Source: Bacillota bacterium (lineage in GTDB: Bacteria; Bacillota; Clostridia; Lachnospirales; Lachnospiraceae). From it: DNA of 64,000 nucleotides. Of the stretch, positions 43,012 through 51,613 are shown piece after piece (position 1 is the first letter of the stretch; each line of letters begins with the position of its first letter). The position numbers and the translations under genes were made by a program. The notes below the pieces were generated by a model, which saw only the letters and a program-made list of their open reading frames with translations, ran no database searches and had not been told where the DNA came from. Where the stretch lies: positions 1 to 64,000 of the forward strand of contig JAEWPQ010000060.1 in NCBI GenBank assembly GCA_023460575.1, in the 5' to 3' direction.

Positions 43012-43401
43012 TTAAATATCACTGTCTCCAAGCATTGCTTCCGCCATGCTCTCATATCCGTAGACTCCTGATACATAACGCAGTCCATCTGATATTTCAG
43101 ATTTAGAAAAATCGTGGTTATCTAAAAATTCTCCATCTTTATCATTTAACGTGTAATAGAACATCAAAGCCAGTTTTAAGTATTCCATATCTTCTGGATC
43201 AAGTTCATCCAGAAGAGTATTCTCGGCTTCATTAATGGAGCCGTCCTCAATCAGCTTTTTCAGTTCTTCGAATTTTTCTTCCATATCCCGGCTTTTAAAA
43301 GCCCTGTCGTCATTTTTTCCCAGCTCTATGTTGAAAATCAGTTTTAACAGTGTACTCACCATTCCATTATTGATCCGGGTAGCGTAATCATCTGTCAGCA
43401 T
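43012..43401 (-). CDS. Acidic helical hypothetical protein (DUF6483-like)
   Basis: A 129-residue, strongly acidic soluble protein (EEKFEELKKLIEDGSINEAE, ELDPEDMEYLKLALMFYY). The pattern of paired helices resembles the DUF6483 family of Firmicutes and, more loosely, TPR-like repeats. No catalytic motif is visible. AGGAGA precedes the ATG on the minus strand. Monocistronic, convergent with the lon operon. The family call is tentative; that it is a real gene is well supported by length and ribosome site. Confidence 0.7.
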   Translation of the reverse strand: MLTDDYATRINNGMVSTLLKLIFNIELGKNDDRAFKSRDMEEKFEELKKLIEDGSINEAENTLLDELDPEDMEYLKLALMFYYTLNDKDGEFLDNHDFSKSEISDGLRYVSGVYGYESMAEAMLGDSDI

Positions 43402-43525
43402 AACATTCTCCTATTCTGATTCTGAATTATTTTTTTATAATTTTCCGGCAAGAATTACTGTATCATAACAGATAAAAAAAGTAAAGAATATCATTGTTTT
43501 CGTATTATTGCAGCATCCGGATGAT

Positions 43526-43575
43526 GAAAAACGTACATGACTCAGTAAACCGGGTCATGTACGTCTCTTTTTGCT
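43526..43575. terminator. Terminator of the first chemoreceptor gene
   Basis: ACGTACATGAC (43531-43541) and GTCATGTACGT (43554-43564) form a perfect 11-bp stem. On the minus strand it is followed by TTTTTC, and on the plus strand by CTCTTTTTG, so it can work both ways. Confidence 0.8.
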
Positions 43576-43583
43576 GCTGAAAT

Positions 43584-45815
43584 TTAATACTTAAAATCTG
43601 CGTTTGTTTCAAAGATCTCAGAAGACGGTCTGTCACTGTGATCTGCCAGGCCGGATACACATGCTGACTGGTCTTTCTCATTCTCCTTATCATTTGCCAA
43701 CTGGAATTTGCCTACCAGAGATTTTAAATTCACAGCCTGTGCAGACAATTCCTCTGAAGTTGCGGCACTTTCTTCCGAAGTTGCGGAAGTCGTTTGGACG
43801 ACAGCTGAGATCTGGTCAATTCCGGCTGTAACCTGTGTAATGGCTTCGGCCTGTACATTAGATGCCTCTGCAATTTCAGCGATTTTACCAGTGGAGATTT
43901 CTGATTTCTGAACAACCATCCCAAGAGCCTGTGCCGTTTCATCAGCAATTTTGGTTCCGTTTCCAATTGCAGATATGGCATTTTCAATGAGTGCGGTGGT
44001 GTTTTTAGCTGCTTCCGCTGATTTGCCTGCCAGGTTTCGCACTTCGTCAGCGACTACCGCAAATCCCTTGCCTGCAGATCCGGCTCTCGCTGCCTCCACG
44101 GCTGCGTTAAGAGCAAGAATATTAGTCTGAAAAGCAATATCATCAATTGTTTTTATAATTTTACCAATTTCATTTGATGTATTTGCAATCTCATTCATTG
44201 CTTCAGTCATTTCTTTCATTTTCTGATTGCTCTCGCTGATTCCATTGCCTGCTTCCTGAGAAAGGGAATTCGCCTCAACAGCGTTTGCAGCGTTTTGTTT
44301 GATACGTTCTGAAATTTCTGTAATTGTTGCAGACAGTTCTTCTATGGAAGAGGCCTGCTCGGTCGCTCCCTGGCTGAGTGCCTGAGAAGCATCAGCTACC
44401 TGGGAGGCACCTGTGGATACCTGTTCAGAGGCTTCGTCAATTTCCAGAAGAGTAGTGCTTAAATTCAGGCGGATGTTATGCATTGCCTCATAAATATAAC
44501 GGTAATCACCGGTGTATTTATCCTGGCAGTCAGATTCAACTTGAAAGTTGCCCTGGCTCATTTCGCCAAGCAGATAATTAATATCCTGAATGATACGCTT
44601 CAAATTCTGACCCATTTCCACAAATGTTTTTGATAACAGGCCAATCTCATCATTGCTTTTGATTTCCACCTGAACATCTAAGTTACCGGCCGCAATGTTC
44701 TGTGCAGCTGCCACAACTCCATCAATCGGCTTTAATGTCCTGCGTAAAAATACGACAACTACTGAATTAATAAAAATAAGGGACAAAAGTGCCAGTACAA
44801 TCATGACAATAACACTTCTTACCACATCCTTATACAGATCGCTTCTGTCAAGACTGCTTGAGGCCCACCAGGTCTGGGATCCGCAGGTAATAGGGTAGTA
44901 ATGCCTGGTCTCCAGAGAACCGTCCGCTTTTCTTGTAGTAATGTGGAATTCTTTTTTATTTTCCTGCATCTTCACGATCTTTGCATATTCTGATGAGGGA
45001 ATTAAGTCTTCCAGCTTTTTTCCGATATTGTCACTTGATTTACTGTCAAAAGCAATCATATTTCCTTCCGTACAGATGTCCACGTACATGGAAGGGTACT
45101 TGGCATCCGTGGTTTTGATTCTGGAAAAATTAGATACGTTAATATCTGCCAGAATAACACCGATTACATTGTCTCCATTCATAATTGGATATGCAATGGT
45201 ACTCATCATCGTCCCTTTGTAATCAAAAGGATCAGTCAGGTATGGAGCTTTTGTTTCCCGTGCTACCCGGTAATAATCCTGATTGGAGTATTCACTGTAA
45301 ACTCCAAGAGACTGGGCCGTGTTATTTTTTGCATTGTCACGGTCAACATATACGGAGTAATCTTTGACTGCAGGATCGAATTGTCCAGGCTCAAAAAAAG
45401 CGCCTACACCATATAGGGAATCATTGTTATTAAGAGCTGCCCAGGCTGAATTCGCAATATAGTTCTCCACTTCATAATTGACTTCTTTCAGCTGGGCATT
45501 GTATAGTTTGCTTTTACGGTTGATGTTTTTCCAGTCACTGGCGGCTTCCCCGCCGTTATAAACGCGGTTTAAGTAATCCTGTAAATCCTTGGCAGTGCCA
45601 GATGCATCATCGATAATAGATTGAACCATGAGACCATTCTGAGCGGCAATTCCCGTAAACTCGCCATTGATGGCTTTGGAAATTGCATTGCTGGCAAGTA
45701 TGGCGGAGATTGAAATCAGTAAGGTTAAACTCATAATCAGTATGATGCCTGTGGCAATGGATGTCTTTACCGCAAGCTTCATATCATTAAAATTAATTTT
45801 TTTCTTATTCTTCAT
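43584..45815 (-). CDS. Methyl-accepting chemotaxis protein with dCache-type sensor
   Basis: A 743-residue chemoreceptor. A membrane helix at ~18-42 is followed by a large extracytoplasmic double-Cache-type ligand domain to ~340 (VYSEYSNQDYYRVARETKAP and GVILADINVSNF are typical). A second helix lies at ~350-372, then HAMP, a second HAMP-like linker, and the cytoplasmic signalling tip EIGKIIKTIDDIAFQTNILA with ALNAAVEAARAG. The dCache class usually binds amino acids or small carboxylates. AGGGAG lies 8 bp before the ATG on the minus strand. Monocistronic. No che genes are in the window. The ligand is unknown. Confidence 0.93.
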   Translation of the reverse strand: MKNKKKINFNDMKLAVKTSIATGIILIMSLTLLISISAILASNAISKAINGEFTGIAAQNGLMVQSIIDDASGTAKDLQDYLNRVYNGGEAASDWKNINRKSKLYNAQLKEVNYEVENYIANSAWAALNNNDSLYGVGAFFEPGQFDPAVKDYSVYVDRDNAKNNTAQSLGVYSEYSNQDYYRVARETKAPYLTDPFDYKGTMMSTIAYPIMNGDNVIGVILADINVSNFSRIKTTDAKYPSMYVDICTEGNMIAFDSKSSDNIGKKLEDLIPSSEYAKIVKMQENKKEFHITTRKADGSLETRHYYPITCGSQTWWASSSLDRSDLYKDVVRSVIVMIVLALLSLIFINSVVVVFLRRTLKPIDGVVAAAQNIAAGNLDVQVEIKSNDEIGLLSKTFVEMGQNLKRIIQDINYLLGEMSQGNFQVESDCQDKYTGDYRYIYEAMHNIRLNLSTTLLEIDEASEQVSTGASQVADASQALSQGATEQASSIEELSATITEISERIKQNAANAVEANSLSQEAGNGISESNQKMKEMTEAMNEIANTSNEIGKIIKTIDDIAFQTNILALNAAVEAARAGSAGKGFAVVADEVRNLAGKSAEAAKNTTALIENAISAIGNGTKIADETAQALGMVVQKSEISTGKIAEIAEASNVQAEAITQVTAGIDQISAVVQTTSATSEESAATSEELSAQAVNLKSLVGKFQLANDKENEKDQSACVSGLADHSDRPSSEIFETNADFKY

Positions 45816-46148
45816 CTAAATGCTCCCTCAAATTAAAAAAATAGTAAAAAAGACTTCCCTCCTGTGCACCGGTAATATAGTGATTGCTGACATGGAAAAG
45901 TTTACCAGTTATCGCATAAAAATAAACTGCATCAAATGCAGCCGTTTTTTTACCTATATAAAAATGACCTCCTTTCCTGCCATTAGTTTCATTTTAATTA
46001 ACTATCAACTATTAATCGACACAATGTGACGTTTTGTTAATAGAAAATTTATAAAAAATGATACTATAATTATGAGGATTAAGGGAAAATAAAATAATTA
46101 CAACGGTTATATGCATAATTGTATTATGCATAAAGGGGATAATTTACT
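45816..46148. other. AT-rich intergenic region, 333 bp, with a perfect palindrome
   Basis: No convincing gene. It holds the leader and promoter of the minus-strand chemoreceptor. A short stem CTGCAT/ATGCAG (45927-45941) followed by T7 reads as a weak plus-strand terminator. A perfect 9-bp inverted repeat, ATGCATAAT and ATTATGCAT around TGT, lies at 46111-46131, 17 bp beyond the chromate gene's stop codon. Confidence 0.5.
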
Positions 46149-46721
46149 TTATACACCAGGCGCGATAAGCTGAACAGCCATCTCCGCTATTCCACACAAA
46201 ACCATAACGAGAATGGGATCTTTCTTTTTCTTTTGAAGGAGAAATAATGCAGCGGCAAAATAGAGTACCGGACGAAGCTTAACCTGATCAGGCGGAAAAG
46301 AGATGATACCGGATGGGAAAACAGCTGGAAGCAGAATATCAAATCCGGCGACCGCTATCATGGATACGACTGCCGGGCGGAGACTTTCCAGTATATTCTG
46401 GAGAATGCTTAAATTCTTATATCGGTTATAAGCCCAGGATAAAAAGGTGACAAACAGACAGGAGGGAAGGATGCAGCCCAGAGTCGCAAAAAAAGCTCCG
46501 GATATCCCGGCAATCTGGTTTCCGACGAAGGTTGCAGAATTAATGGCAACTGGTCCTGGTGTCATCTGTGAAATGGTAATCAAATCGGTAAAATCTTTCA
46601 TAGTGAGCCACTGATAATTGTAAATGATCTGCTGCTTGATTAGCGGCATGGCAGCATAGCCGCCTCCGAAGCTGAATGCTCCAATTTGAAAAAATGCCAA
46701 AAACAGTTTTAAATAAATCAT
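46149..46721 (-). CDS. Chromate transporter half-protein
   Basis: A 190-residue membrane protein of the short-chain CHR family. The family motifs FFQIGAFSFGGGYAAMPLI near the N-terminus and TPGPVAINSATFVG near residue 55 are present, with about six helices. Short-chain CHR proteins work as pairs of homologous halves; the partner is encoded just upstream on the same strand with a 2-bp gap. Chromate or sulfate/oxyanion export is the family role; the natural substrate in anaerobes is uncertain. Confidence 0.9.
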   Translation of the reverse strand: MIYLKLFLAFFQIGAFSFGGGYAAMPLIKQQIIYNYQWLTMKDFTDLITISQMTPGPVAINSATFVGNQIAGISGAFFATLGCILPSCLFVTFLSWAYNRYKNLSILQNILESLRPAVVSMIAVAGFDILLPAVFPSGIISFPPDQVKLRPVLYFAAALFLLQKKKKDPILVMVLCGIAEMAVQLIAPGV

Positions 46722-46723
46722 AA

Positions 46724-47293
46724 TTATGCCTCATTTCTAAGTTTTCTGATGATAGTCCTGCATATGCCGGCCAGTGCTGCAGCCAAAATGATATAGATCA
46801 CATTTACGTGATAAAAATAAGCCGCAACAAAGGAAACTGCCATAAGGAAGAGAAGAAGCGGATCTTTTTGTTTTACCACATCACTTCCCATATCGTAAAC
46901 AACGGAAAGAATTACAGCACCAACGCCTGCTGTCATACCGTTTAACATAGCCTGTATCATATGATTTTCTTTGAAAGCGGTGTAAAAAAAGGAGATAACA
47001 GTGAGTATAACAAAAGGCGGGATCACTGCTCCCAGAACGGCACAAAAAACGCCGGGCAATCCGGCCAGTTTATATCCGACGACTATAGCGCCATTGACAG
47101 CAATTGCTCCTGGTGAGGACTGTGCGATAGCTACCAGGTCAAGCATTTCCTGCTGGTCAATCCAGTGAAGTTCATCAACAAATTTCTTCTTCAGCAGAGT
47201 GACAATTACGTAGCCGCCACCAAAGGTAAAAGTACTTAAATAAATTGTAGATAAGAATATTTTGCCTAGTATTTTTCTGTTCATCTGTCTCAT
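46724..47293 (-). CDS. Chromate transporter half-protein
   Basis: A 189-residue short-chain CHR protein, the second half of the pair. Motifs are LSTFTFGGGYVIVTLLKKKF and SSPGAIAVNGAIVVGYKLAG, then about four more helices. The two halves share the GGGY and PGA/PGP motifs but differ elsewhere, as expected for antiparallel heterodimer subunits. It lies 9 bp after the unknown gene 47303-47809 and before the other half, forming a three-gene minus-strand operon. Confidence 0.9.
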   Translation of the reverse strand: MRQMNRKILGKIFLSTIYLSTFTFGGGYVIVTLLKKKFVDELHWIDQQEMLDLVAIAQSSPGAIAVNGAIVVGYKLAGLPGVFCAVLGAVIPPFVILTVISFFYTAFKENHMIQAMLNGMTAGVGAVILSVVYDMGSDVVKQKDPLLLFLMAVSFVAAYFYHVNVIYIILAAALAGICRTIIRKLRNEA

Positions 47294-47302
47294 TTCCTTT
47301 TC

Positions 47303-47809
47303 CTAATCTGTTATAAATTCATTCTCTTTATCTAAGTATCTGCAGAATATAAAGAGCCCCATTAAAATAAAAGGAGAAAAAACCGGATCTGCCTCCACAT
47401 ACCAGCCGCCGCCCTCTGTGCAGTGTTCCAGCCTGACCGCCACCCAGCTGTTATCATCCATAATACAGAATTCCCGGGTACTTCTCATGAACAGATCATA
47501 AAGCCTGAGCTCCATTGTAAGTCTGATCTGATTTACTGACATTCCGCTCAGTAAAGACAGATTATCGGAGTGTATGGGAATGCCGGATAAAATAGTCTGA
47601 TTGAGAGGATCTGAAAGTACGTAAATCCGTTTCCCGTTGATTTCCCCGCCCGGACAGTTCTTAATATCTGCATATAATTTAATTCTGCCGTCAGGAGAAA
47701 GAATGATTTTTTTTATGGGATAATAGGGAGTTTTCAGGGAGGCCAGCTTTGCACCGGGTCTTCCGTTATCAATCTGATATAGTTTTCCGGCTTTTATTAA
47801 ATATTTCAT
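47303..47809 (-). CDS. Hypothetical protein, possibly tubby/LURP-one-like
   Basis: A 168-residue protein with mostly beta-strand pattern and a hydrophobic C-terminal helix (FSPFILMGLFIFCRYLDKEN). The order of short strands followed by a buried C-terminal helix recalls the LURP-one/tubby C-terminal fold, but I cannot confirm the family. ATG 47809 is chosen because AAAGGAAG lies just upstream; an in-frame ATG nine codons earlier lacks one. It is the first gene of the chromate-transporter operon, so it may be a cytoplasmic partner or sensor of that transporter. Confidence 0.7.
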   Translation of the reverse strand: MKYLIKAGKLYQIDNGRPGAKLASLKTPYYPIKKIILSPDGRIKLYADIKNCPGGEINGKRIYVLSDPLNQTILSGIPIHSDNLSLLSGMSVNQIRLTMELRLYDLFMRSTREFCIMDDNSWVAVRLEHCTEGGGWYVEADPVFSPFILMGLFIFCRYLDKENEFITD

Positions 47810-47868
47810 AGAAACTTCCTTTCGTGCAGGTTGCAAGAGCTGTTAACATGTTGTCATTTCTTCTTTCC

Positions 47869-47907
47869 AGTATAGCACTTGCCCGTTTATAATTAAAATA
47901 GTATAAT
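47869..47907. promoter_or_regulatory. Divergent promoters for the LysR gene and the chromate operon
   Basis: Plus strand: TTGCCC (47879-47884) and TATAAT (47902-47907) are spaced 17 bp and face the LysR gene. Minus strand: TATACT (complement of 47869-47874) faces the chromate operon. The overlap is typical of LysR-controlled divergent units. Confidence 0.55.
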
Positions 47908-47955
47908 TTTATTAATAACATATGAAATTAGCTATAATAAATCGGAGGTTTTACT

Positions 47956-48867
47956 ATGTCAATCCGTCATCTGCGTATATTCCTCACTGTGTGTGAATGT
48001 AATAACAGTATAACCAGAGCAGCAAAAAAACTATATATGACACAGCCGTCGGTTTCTGTAGCCATACAGGAACTGGAAAAGTATTATGGAATCATATTGT
48101 TTGACCGCATTTCCCGGAGGCTTTATTTAACTGAGGCTGGAAGACAGTTTCTGGAATATGCACAGCGCATATTTGCGCTGCTTGATGATATGGAAAAGGG
48201 CATCAGAAACTGGGACACCATCGGTATTTTGCGTGTTGGGGCAAGCATTACCATTGGTTCCCAGTTTATGCCAAGCTATGTGGAGAAGTTTTCCACCATA
48301 TATCCGGAAGCGGAAGTACAGGTGTTTATAGGAACCTCCCATCAGCTGGAGCAGAAGCTTTTAAACAACGAACTGGATTTTGCGCTGGTGGAGCGCCCGG
48401 TACATGAAAACTCTCTTGTTGCGGAACCTTATATGGAGGACTCACTGGTCGTGATTGCTCCTGGCCGTTCGCCCTATTACCCGGGGCAGGTGCTGAAAAA
48501 GGAGGAGTTAAGCAGACAGAAATTTCTTTTGCGTGAGCATGGAAGCGGGACCAGAGAGCTGTTTGAAGAGGTGATGGAAAAGGAAGAAATTACGGTTAAG
48601 CCGGTATGGGAGGGGATGAGTACAACCGCGCTGGTGAATGCAGTGATTCATGGACTGGGAATTGCGGTGGTTCCAAGACGTATGGTATCTGGTCCATTGG
48701 AGAGAAAGCTGGTTTACCCCCTTAAGATAGAAGGGGCAGAGTTTAAAAGATGTTTCTATATTGTTCATCATAAGGACAAGCTTTTAACAAGAACTTTTCA
48801 GGAATTTATTGATTTATGCAGATGCTATGAACTTGATTATCCACTGCCGAAATACAATGGACTTTAA
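47956..48867 (+). CDS. LysR-family transcriptional regulator
   Basis: A 303-residue regulator. The N-terminal winged helix reads NNSITRAAKKLYMTQPSVSV, continuing AIQELEKYYGIILFDR, and the periplasmic-binding-like effector domain follows from ~90 (LRVGASITIGSQFMPSYV). It is transcribed divergently from the chromate-transporter operon and most likely controls it. ATCGGAGG lies 8 bp before the ATG. The effector is unknown. Confidence 0.92.
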   Translation: MSIRHLRIFLTVCECNNSITRAAKKLYMTQPSVSVAIQELEKYYGIILFDRISRRLYLTEAGRQFLEYAQRIFALLDDMEKGIRNWDTIGILRVGASITIGSQFMPSYVEKFSTIYPEAEVQVFIGTSHQLEQKLLNNELDFALVERPVHENSLVAEPYMEDSLVVIAPGRSPYYPGQVLKKEELSRQKFLLREHGSGTRELFEEVMEKEEITVKPVWEGMSTTALVNAVIHGLGIAVVPRRMVSGPLERKLVYPLKIEGAEFKRCFYIVHHKDKLLTRTFQEFIDLCRCYELDYPLPKYNGL

Positions 48868-48914
48868 AAATAAACACTAATTTATGCAACTAATTGCAGG
48901 AGTATTTAGTTATA

Positions 48915-48971
48915 TTTACAACGACATTTTTGGATGATATAATCTGTTTCACAATATACAAACGTTTGTAT
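48915..48971 (+). promoter_or_regulatory. Promoter plus LacI-type operator before the DapA-like gene
   Basis: TTTACA (48915-48920) and TATAAT (48938-48943) are 17 bp apart. The perfect 16-bp palindrome ATACAAACGTTTGTAT (48956-48971) covers the expected transcription start. A central CG in an AAACGTTT core is typical of LacI-family operators, and a LacI regulator is encoded at 51614. Confidence 0.75.
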
Positions 48972-49083
48972 CAAAATAAAATTGTATATTTTATCCAACC
49001 TGGGTGGAAAATCATTCATATGTATGGCGCAATACATGTGAAAACCGATTCATTACATTCTTGCATAAAAAGGAGATAAAAAA

Positions 49084-50034
49084 ATGTCTAAAGTAAAAAA
49101 CTGGAAAACAATATTCCCTGCAATCTGCGTACCAATGAATGATGACTACAGCATTAATGAAGCTGAACTCAGAAAATATGTCAGCTGGCTTGCCGGCTTT
49201 GATGAAATTGAAGGTCTTGTCTGCAATGGACATACAGGAGAGATAACCGGGTTAAACAGACAGGAACGTAAAAGAGTTGTGGAAATTGTAGCAGATGAGG
49301 TTGGAGACAGACTGACAATCATTTCTGGAATCAACTGTGAAAATACGGTTGAATCTATTGAGATGGCAAAGGAAGTAAAGGAAGCTGGCGCGGACGGTAT
49401 TTTGCTCATGCCTCCCCATATGTGGCTGCGTTTTGGAATGCATCCGGATGCACCTTTTAATTATATTAAAGATGTGGCAGACGGTGCAGATATAGATATT
49501 ATTATCCATTTATATCCGGCGATCAGCAAGGCATTTTATCCGGTTGATACTCTGGTTAAGATGTGTAAAGAAATCGATCATGTAAAGGCTATCAAGATGG
49601 GAACCCGTGTAACTCCTTTATATGAAAATGATGTCCGGGTTCTGCGCAGGGAAGCTCCTCATGTTTCTCTCATTACATGCCATGATGAAAGTCTGATGTC
49701 TTCTCTTACATTCCCAGGCATGGATGGCGCGTTAATTGGCTTTGCGGCATGTATTCCGGAACTGATTACAGAAGCATTTAAAGCTTATAAAGCAGGAGAC
49801 TTCAAAAAAATCCATGAATACGATGATAAGATATTCCCGATCTCCAGAGCGATTTACGGTGGTGGACAGCCTTCAGGAGAAGCCCATGCACGAATGAAAG
49901 AAGCGCTCTATCAGAGAGGAATTTTTTCTTCCGCTCTGATGCGCCGTCCAGTGCTTCCGTTAACAGCGGAGGAGAAAGCACAGGTATCAGAAGGCTTAAA
50001 AGGAAGCGGCTATACATCAAAAATTACTCTTTAA
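49084..50034 (+). CDS. DapA/NAL-family aldolase (dihydrodipicolinate synthase-like)
   Basis: A 316-residue class I aldolase of the DHDPS/N-acetylneuraminate lyase family. The Schiff-base Lys171 is in VKAIKMGTR and the catalytic Tyr144 in IIHLYPAISK; NGHTGEITGLNRQERKRVVE is the conserved early block. The family includes lysine-pathway DHDPS and many catabolic lyases acting on keto acids and sugar acids. The catabolic role is favoured because the gene is under a LacI-type operator and is followed by a transporter, not by lysine genes. AAAAGGAG lies upstream of the ATG. The substrate cannot be assigned. Confidence 0.88.
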   Translation: MSKVKNWKTIFPAICVPMNDDYSINEAELRKYVSWLAGFDEIEGLVCNGHTGEITGLNRQERKRVVEIVADEVGDRLTIISGINCENTVESIEMAKEVKEAGADGILLMPPHMWLRFGMHPDAPFNYIKDVADGADIDIIIHLYPAISKAFYPVDTLVKMCKEIDHVKAIKMGTRVTPLYENDVRVLRREAPHVSLITCHDESLMSSLTFPGMDGALIGFAACIPELITEAFKAYKAGDFKKIHEYDDKIFPISRAIYGGGQPSGEAHARMKEALYQRGIFSSALMRRPVLPLTAEEKAQVSEGLKGSGYTSKITL

Positions 50035-50095
50035 GTGATTGATACACGAAGAAGTTAACAGTTTCTTATGACAGCGTAACTACATGTGTAGGAGT

Positions 50096-50134
50096 GAGGT
50101 TCCGTTTATAACGGGGTATTGTAAACGGAACCTC
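50096..50134 (+). promoter_or_regulatory. Perfect 13-bp hairpin before the Nramp-like gene
   Basis: GAGGTTCCGTTTA (50096-50108) and TAAACGGAACCTC (50122-50134) are perfectly complementary around a 13-base loop. It ends 6 bp before the ribosome site GGTGGAGG and lacks a T-tract, so it is probably an mRNA processing, stabilising or translation-control element rather than a terminator. Confidence 0.6.
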
Positions 50135-50153
50135 TATAGGTGGAGGTCAGTTC

Positions 50154-51461
50154 ATGGAAAATAATATTAGTACAGCTGCTGCATCAGATGCGGCTTTTGA
50201 CAGCTCAGCAATAAAAACTCTGCCGTTTCTGGAACTAGTGAAAAGAATCGGTCCGGGACTTGTACTTACCGGAATTGTTATTGGTCCGGGAGCCATCACA
50301 ACTGCAGCCATGCTGGGAGCCAGATATGGATATGCAATGATGTGGCTGTTTATTCCCATTCTGTTTATGGGGGTTACATTTTTACTCACAACATATCGGA
50401 TTGCACTGCTCACGGGTAAACCAATTATCCATGCGATCCGTCATTACTATGGAGGAGCGGCAGCTGCCTTTGTAGGAGTTGCTTCATTTCTGTCATGCAT
50501 GTTTTTCACAATGGGTAATATCTCCGGGTCAGGATCAGGCATGAATCTGATTTTTGGTATAGACTGGAAACTAGGTGCAATAATAATGATTACCGTTACA
50601 ATATTCTGCTACCTGACCAAAGGTGTTTATTCCAAGGTGGAAAAAGGCATAACAATCTGTATTATTGGTATGATAATTGCTTATTATGCCACGCTGGCCA
50701 AGGCAGGAGGGCCTTCCTGGGGAGAGTTTGGAAGCGGTCTCACTCATTGGACATTTCCAGCCGGAAGTCTGGCAACTGCACTGGGCTTTATGAGCACCAA
50801 TGCATCTGTAACCACAGGTCTATATGGCACTTATCTTGGAAAAGAAAAGAAATGGGATAAAGAAGATTTATTTAACGGTTCAATGCTTGTTGACTCTATC
50901 ACTCATATTGTGGGGGTTATTTTAATAAGCGGTGCAGTTATGCTTGTAGGCGCCATCGTGCTTCACCCAGCAGGAATTGTAATTAAAAACCCCGCTGAAT
51001 TAGGGGAAATGATGGTACCGCTGCTGGGAAAAGCGGCTTATGTGGTTATGGGTATTGCGCTACTTGCGGCAGCTTTTTCATCTCTCCTTGGAAATACTCA
51101 CCGAACAGTTGTTTTGCTCAATGCAGGTTTTAATAAGCCAACAAATCTGGATCATAAGAGTATTAAAATTGGATCTATGATTGTTCTTGCAATTGCCGCT
51201 GTTATTTGTTTTTCCTATAATGGATCGCCGACCCAGCTGATTTTATTTGCCAATATCATGACAGCTGTTGCAACACCGGTATCTGGTCTCTTCGTATGTA
51301 TGCTGATCTGGAATAAGGATGTAAATAAAGGTGTAAAACAGCCCAAAATTTTAAGAATATGCATGGTAATCAGCTATTTGTTCTGTCAGGTACTGACTAT
51401 TTCGGCTCTTAAAACAGCTATACCTAAATTTGCTGAATCTATAATGAAACTATTCTCCTGA
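50154..51461 (+). CDS. Nramp-related membrane transporter lacking the canonical metal motifs
   Basis: A 435-residue protein with about eleven membrane helices of the Nramp (LeuT-fold) superfamily. The start RIGPGLVLTGIVIGPGAITT aligns with Nramp helix 1, but the metal-binding DPGN is replaced by GPGA (residues 44-47). In the helix-6 region the MPH motif is also absent (GFMSTNASVTTGLYGTYLG). It therefore probably carries something other than Mn2+ or Fe2+. It is in the same unit as the DapA-like aldolase and followed by a LacI regulator, so an organic acid or amino-acid-like substrate of that aldolase is a reasonable inference. GGTGGAGG precedes the ATG. Confidence 0.85.
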   Translation: MENNISTAAASDAAFDSSAIKTLPFLELVKRIGPGLVLTGIVIGPGAITTAAMLGARYGYAMMWLFIPILFMGVTFLLTTYRIALLTGKPIIHAIRHYYGGAAAAFVGVASFLSCMFFTMGNISGSGSGMNLIFGIDWKLGAIIMITVTIFCYLTKGVYSKVEKGITICIIGMIIAYYATLAKAGGPSWGEFGSGLTHWTFPAGSLATALGFMSTNASVTTGLYGTYLGKEKKWDKEDLFNGSMLVDSITHIVGVILISGAVMLVGAIVLHPAGIVIKNPAELGEMMVPLLGKAAYVVMGIALLAAAFSSLLGNTHRTVVLLNAGFNKPTNLDHKSIKIGSMIVLAIAAVICFSYNGSPTQLILFANIMTAVATPVSGLFVCMLIWNKDVNKGVKQPKILRICMVISYLFCQVLTISALKTAIPKFAESIMKLFS

Positions 51462-51479
51462 TAAAACAGTTTGGATAAT

Positions 51480-51522
51480 AAAGTCTTCGGAGGTCTATAC
51501 TGACGCTGGAGACTTTTTATTT
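51480..51522 (+). terminator. Terminator after the Nramp-like gene
   Basis: AAAGTCT (51480-51486) pairs with AGACTTT (51510-51516), followed by TTATTTGC. It separates the aldolase/transporter pair from the LacI gene, which has its own promoter. Confidence 0.65.
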
Positions 51523-51542
51523 GCATTAACCATTTCATCTTA

Positions 51543-51595
51543 TTGACAAGAAAATTTTGTGTGGTATAAAGAATTTGAGGCAAACGAATGTACTG
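51543..51595 (+). promoter_or_regulatory. LacI-gene promoter with a degenerate operator
   Basis: TTGACA (51543-51548) and TATAAA (51565-51570) are 16 bp apart. Just downstream, CAAACGAATGTA (51581-51592) matches the palindrome at 48956 in CAAACG and TGTA. Autoregulation by the LacI protein is therefore plausible. Confidence 0.5.
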
Positions 51596-51613
51596 TGAAA
51601 GGAGTCCGGTAAA

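Noticed and set aside
45841..45990. c-di-GMP riboswitch in the chemoreceptor leader
   Set aside because: I looked for the GEMM-I core on the minus strand and did not find its conserved segments.
45820..46029. 69-codon plus-strand frame upstream of the chemoreceptor
   Set aside because: Very AT-rich leader region, no ribosome site, no recognisable sequence.
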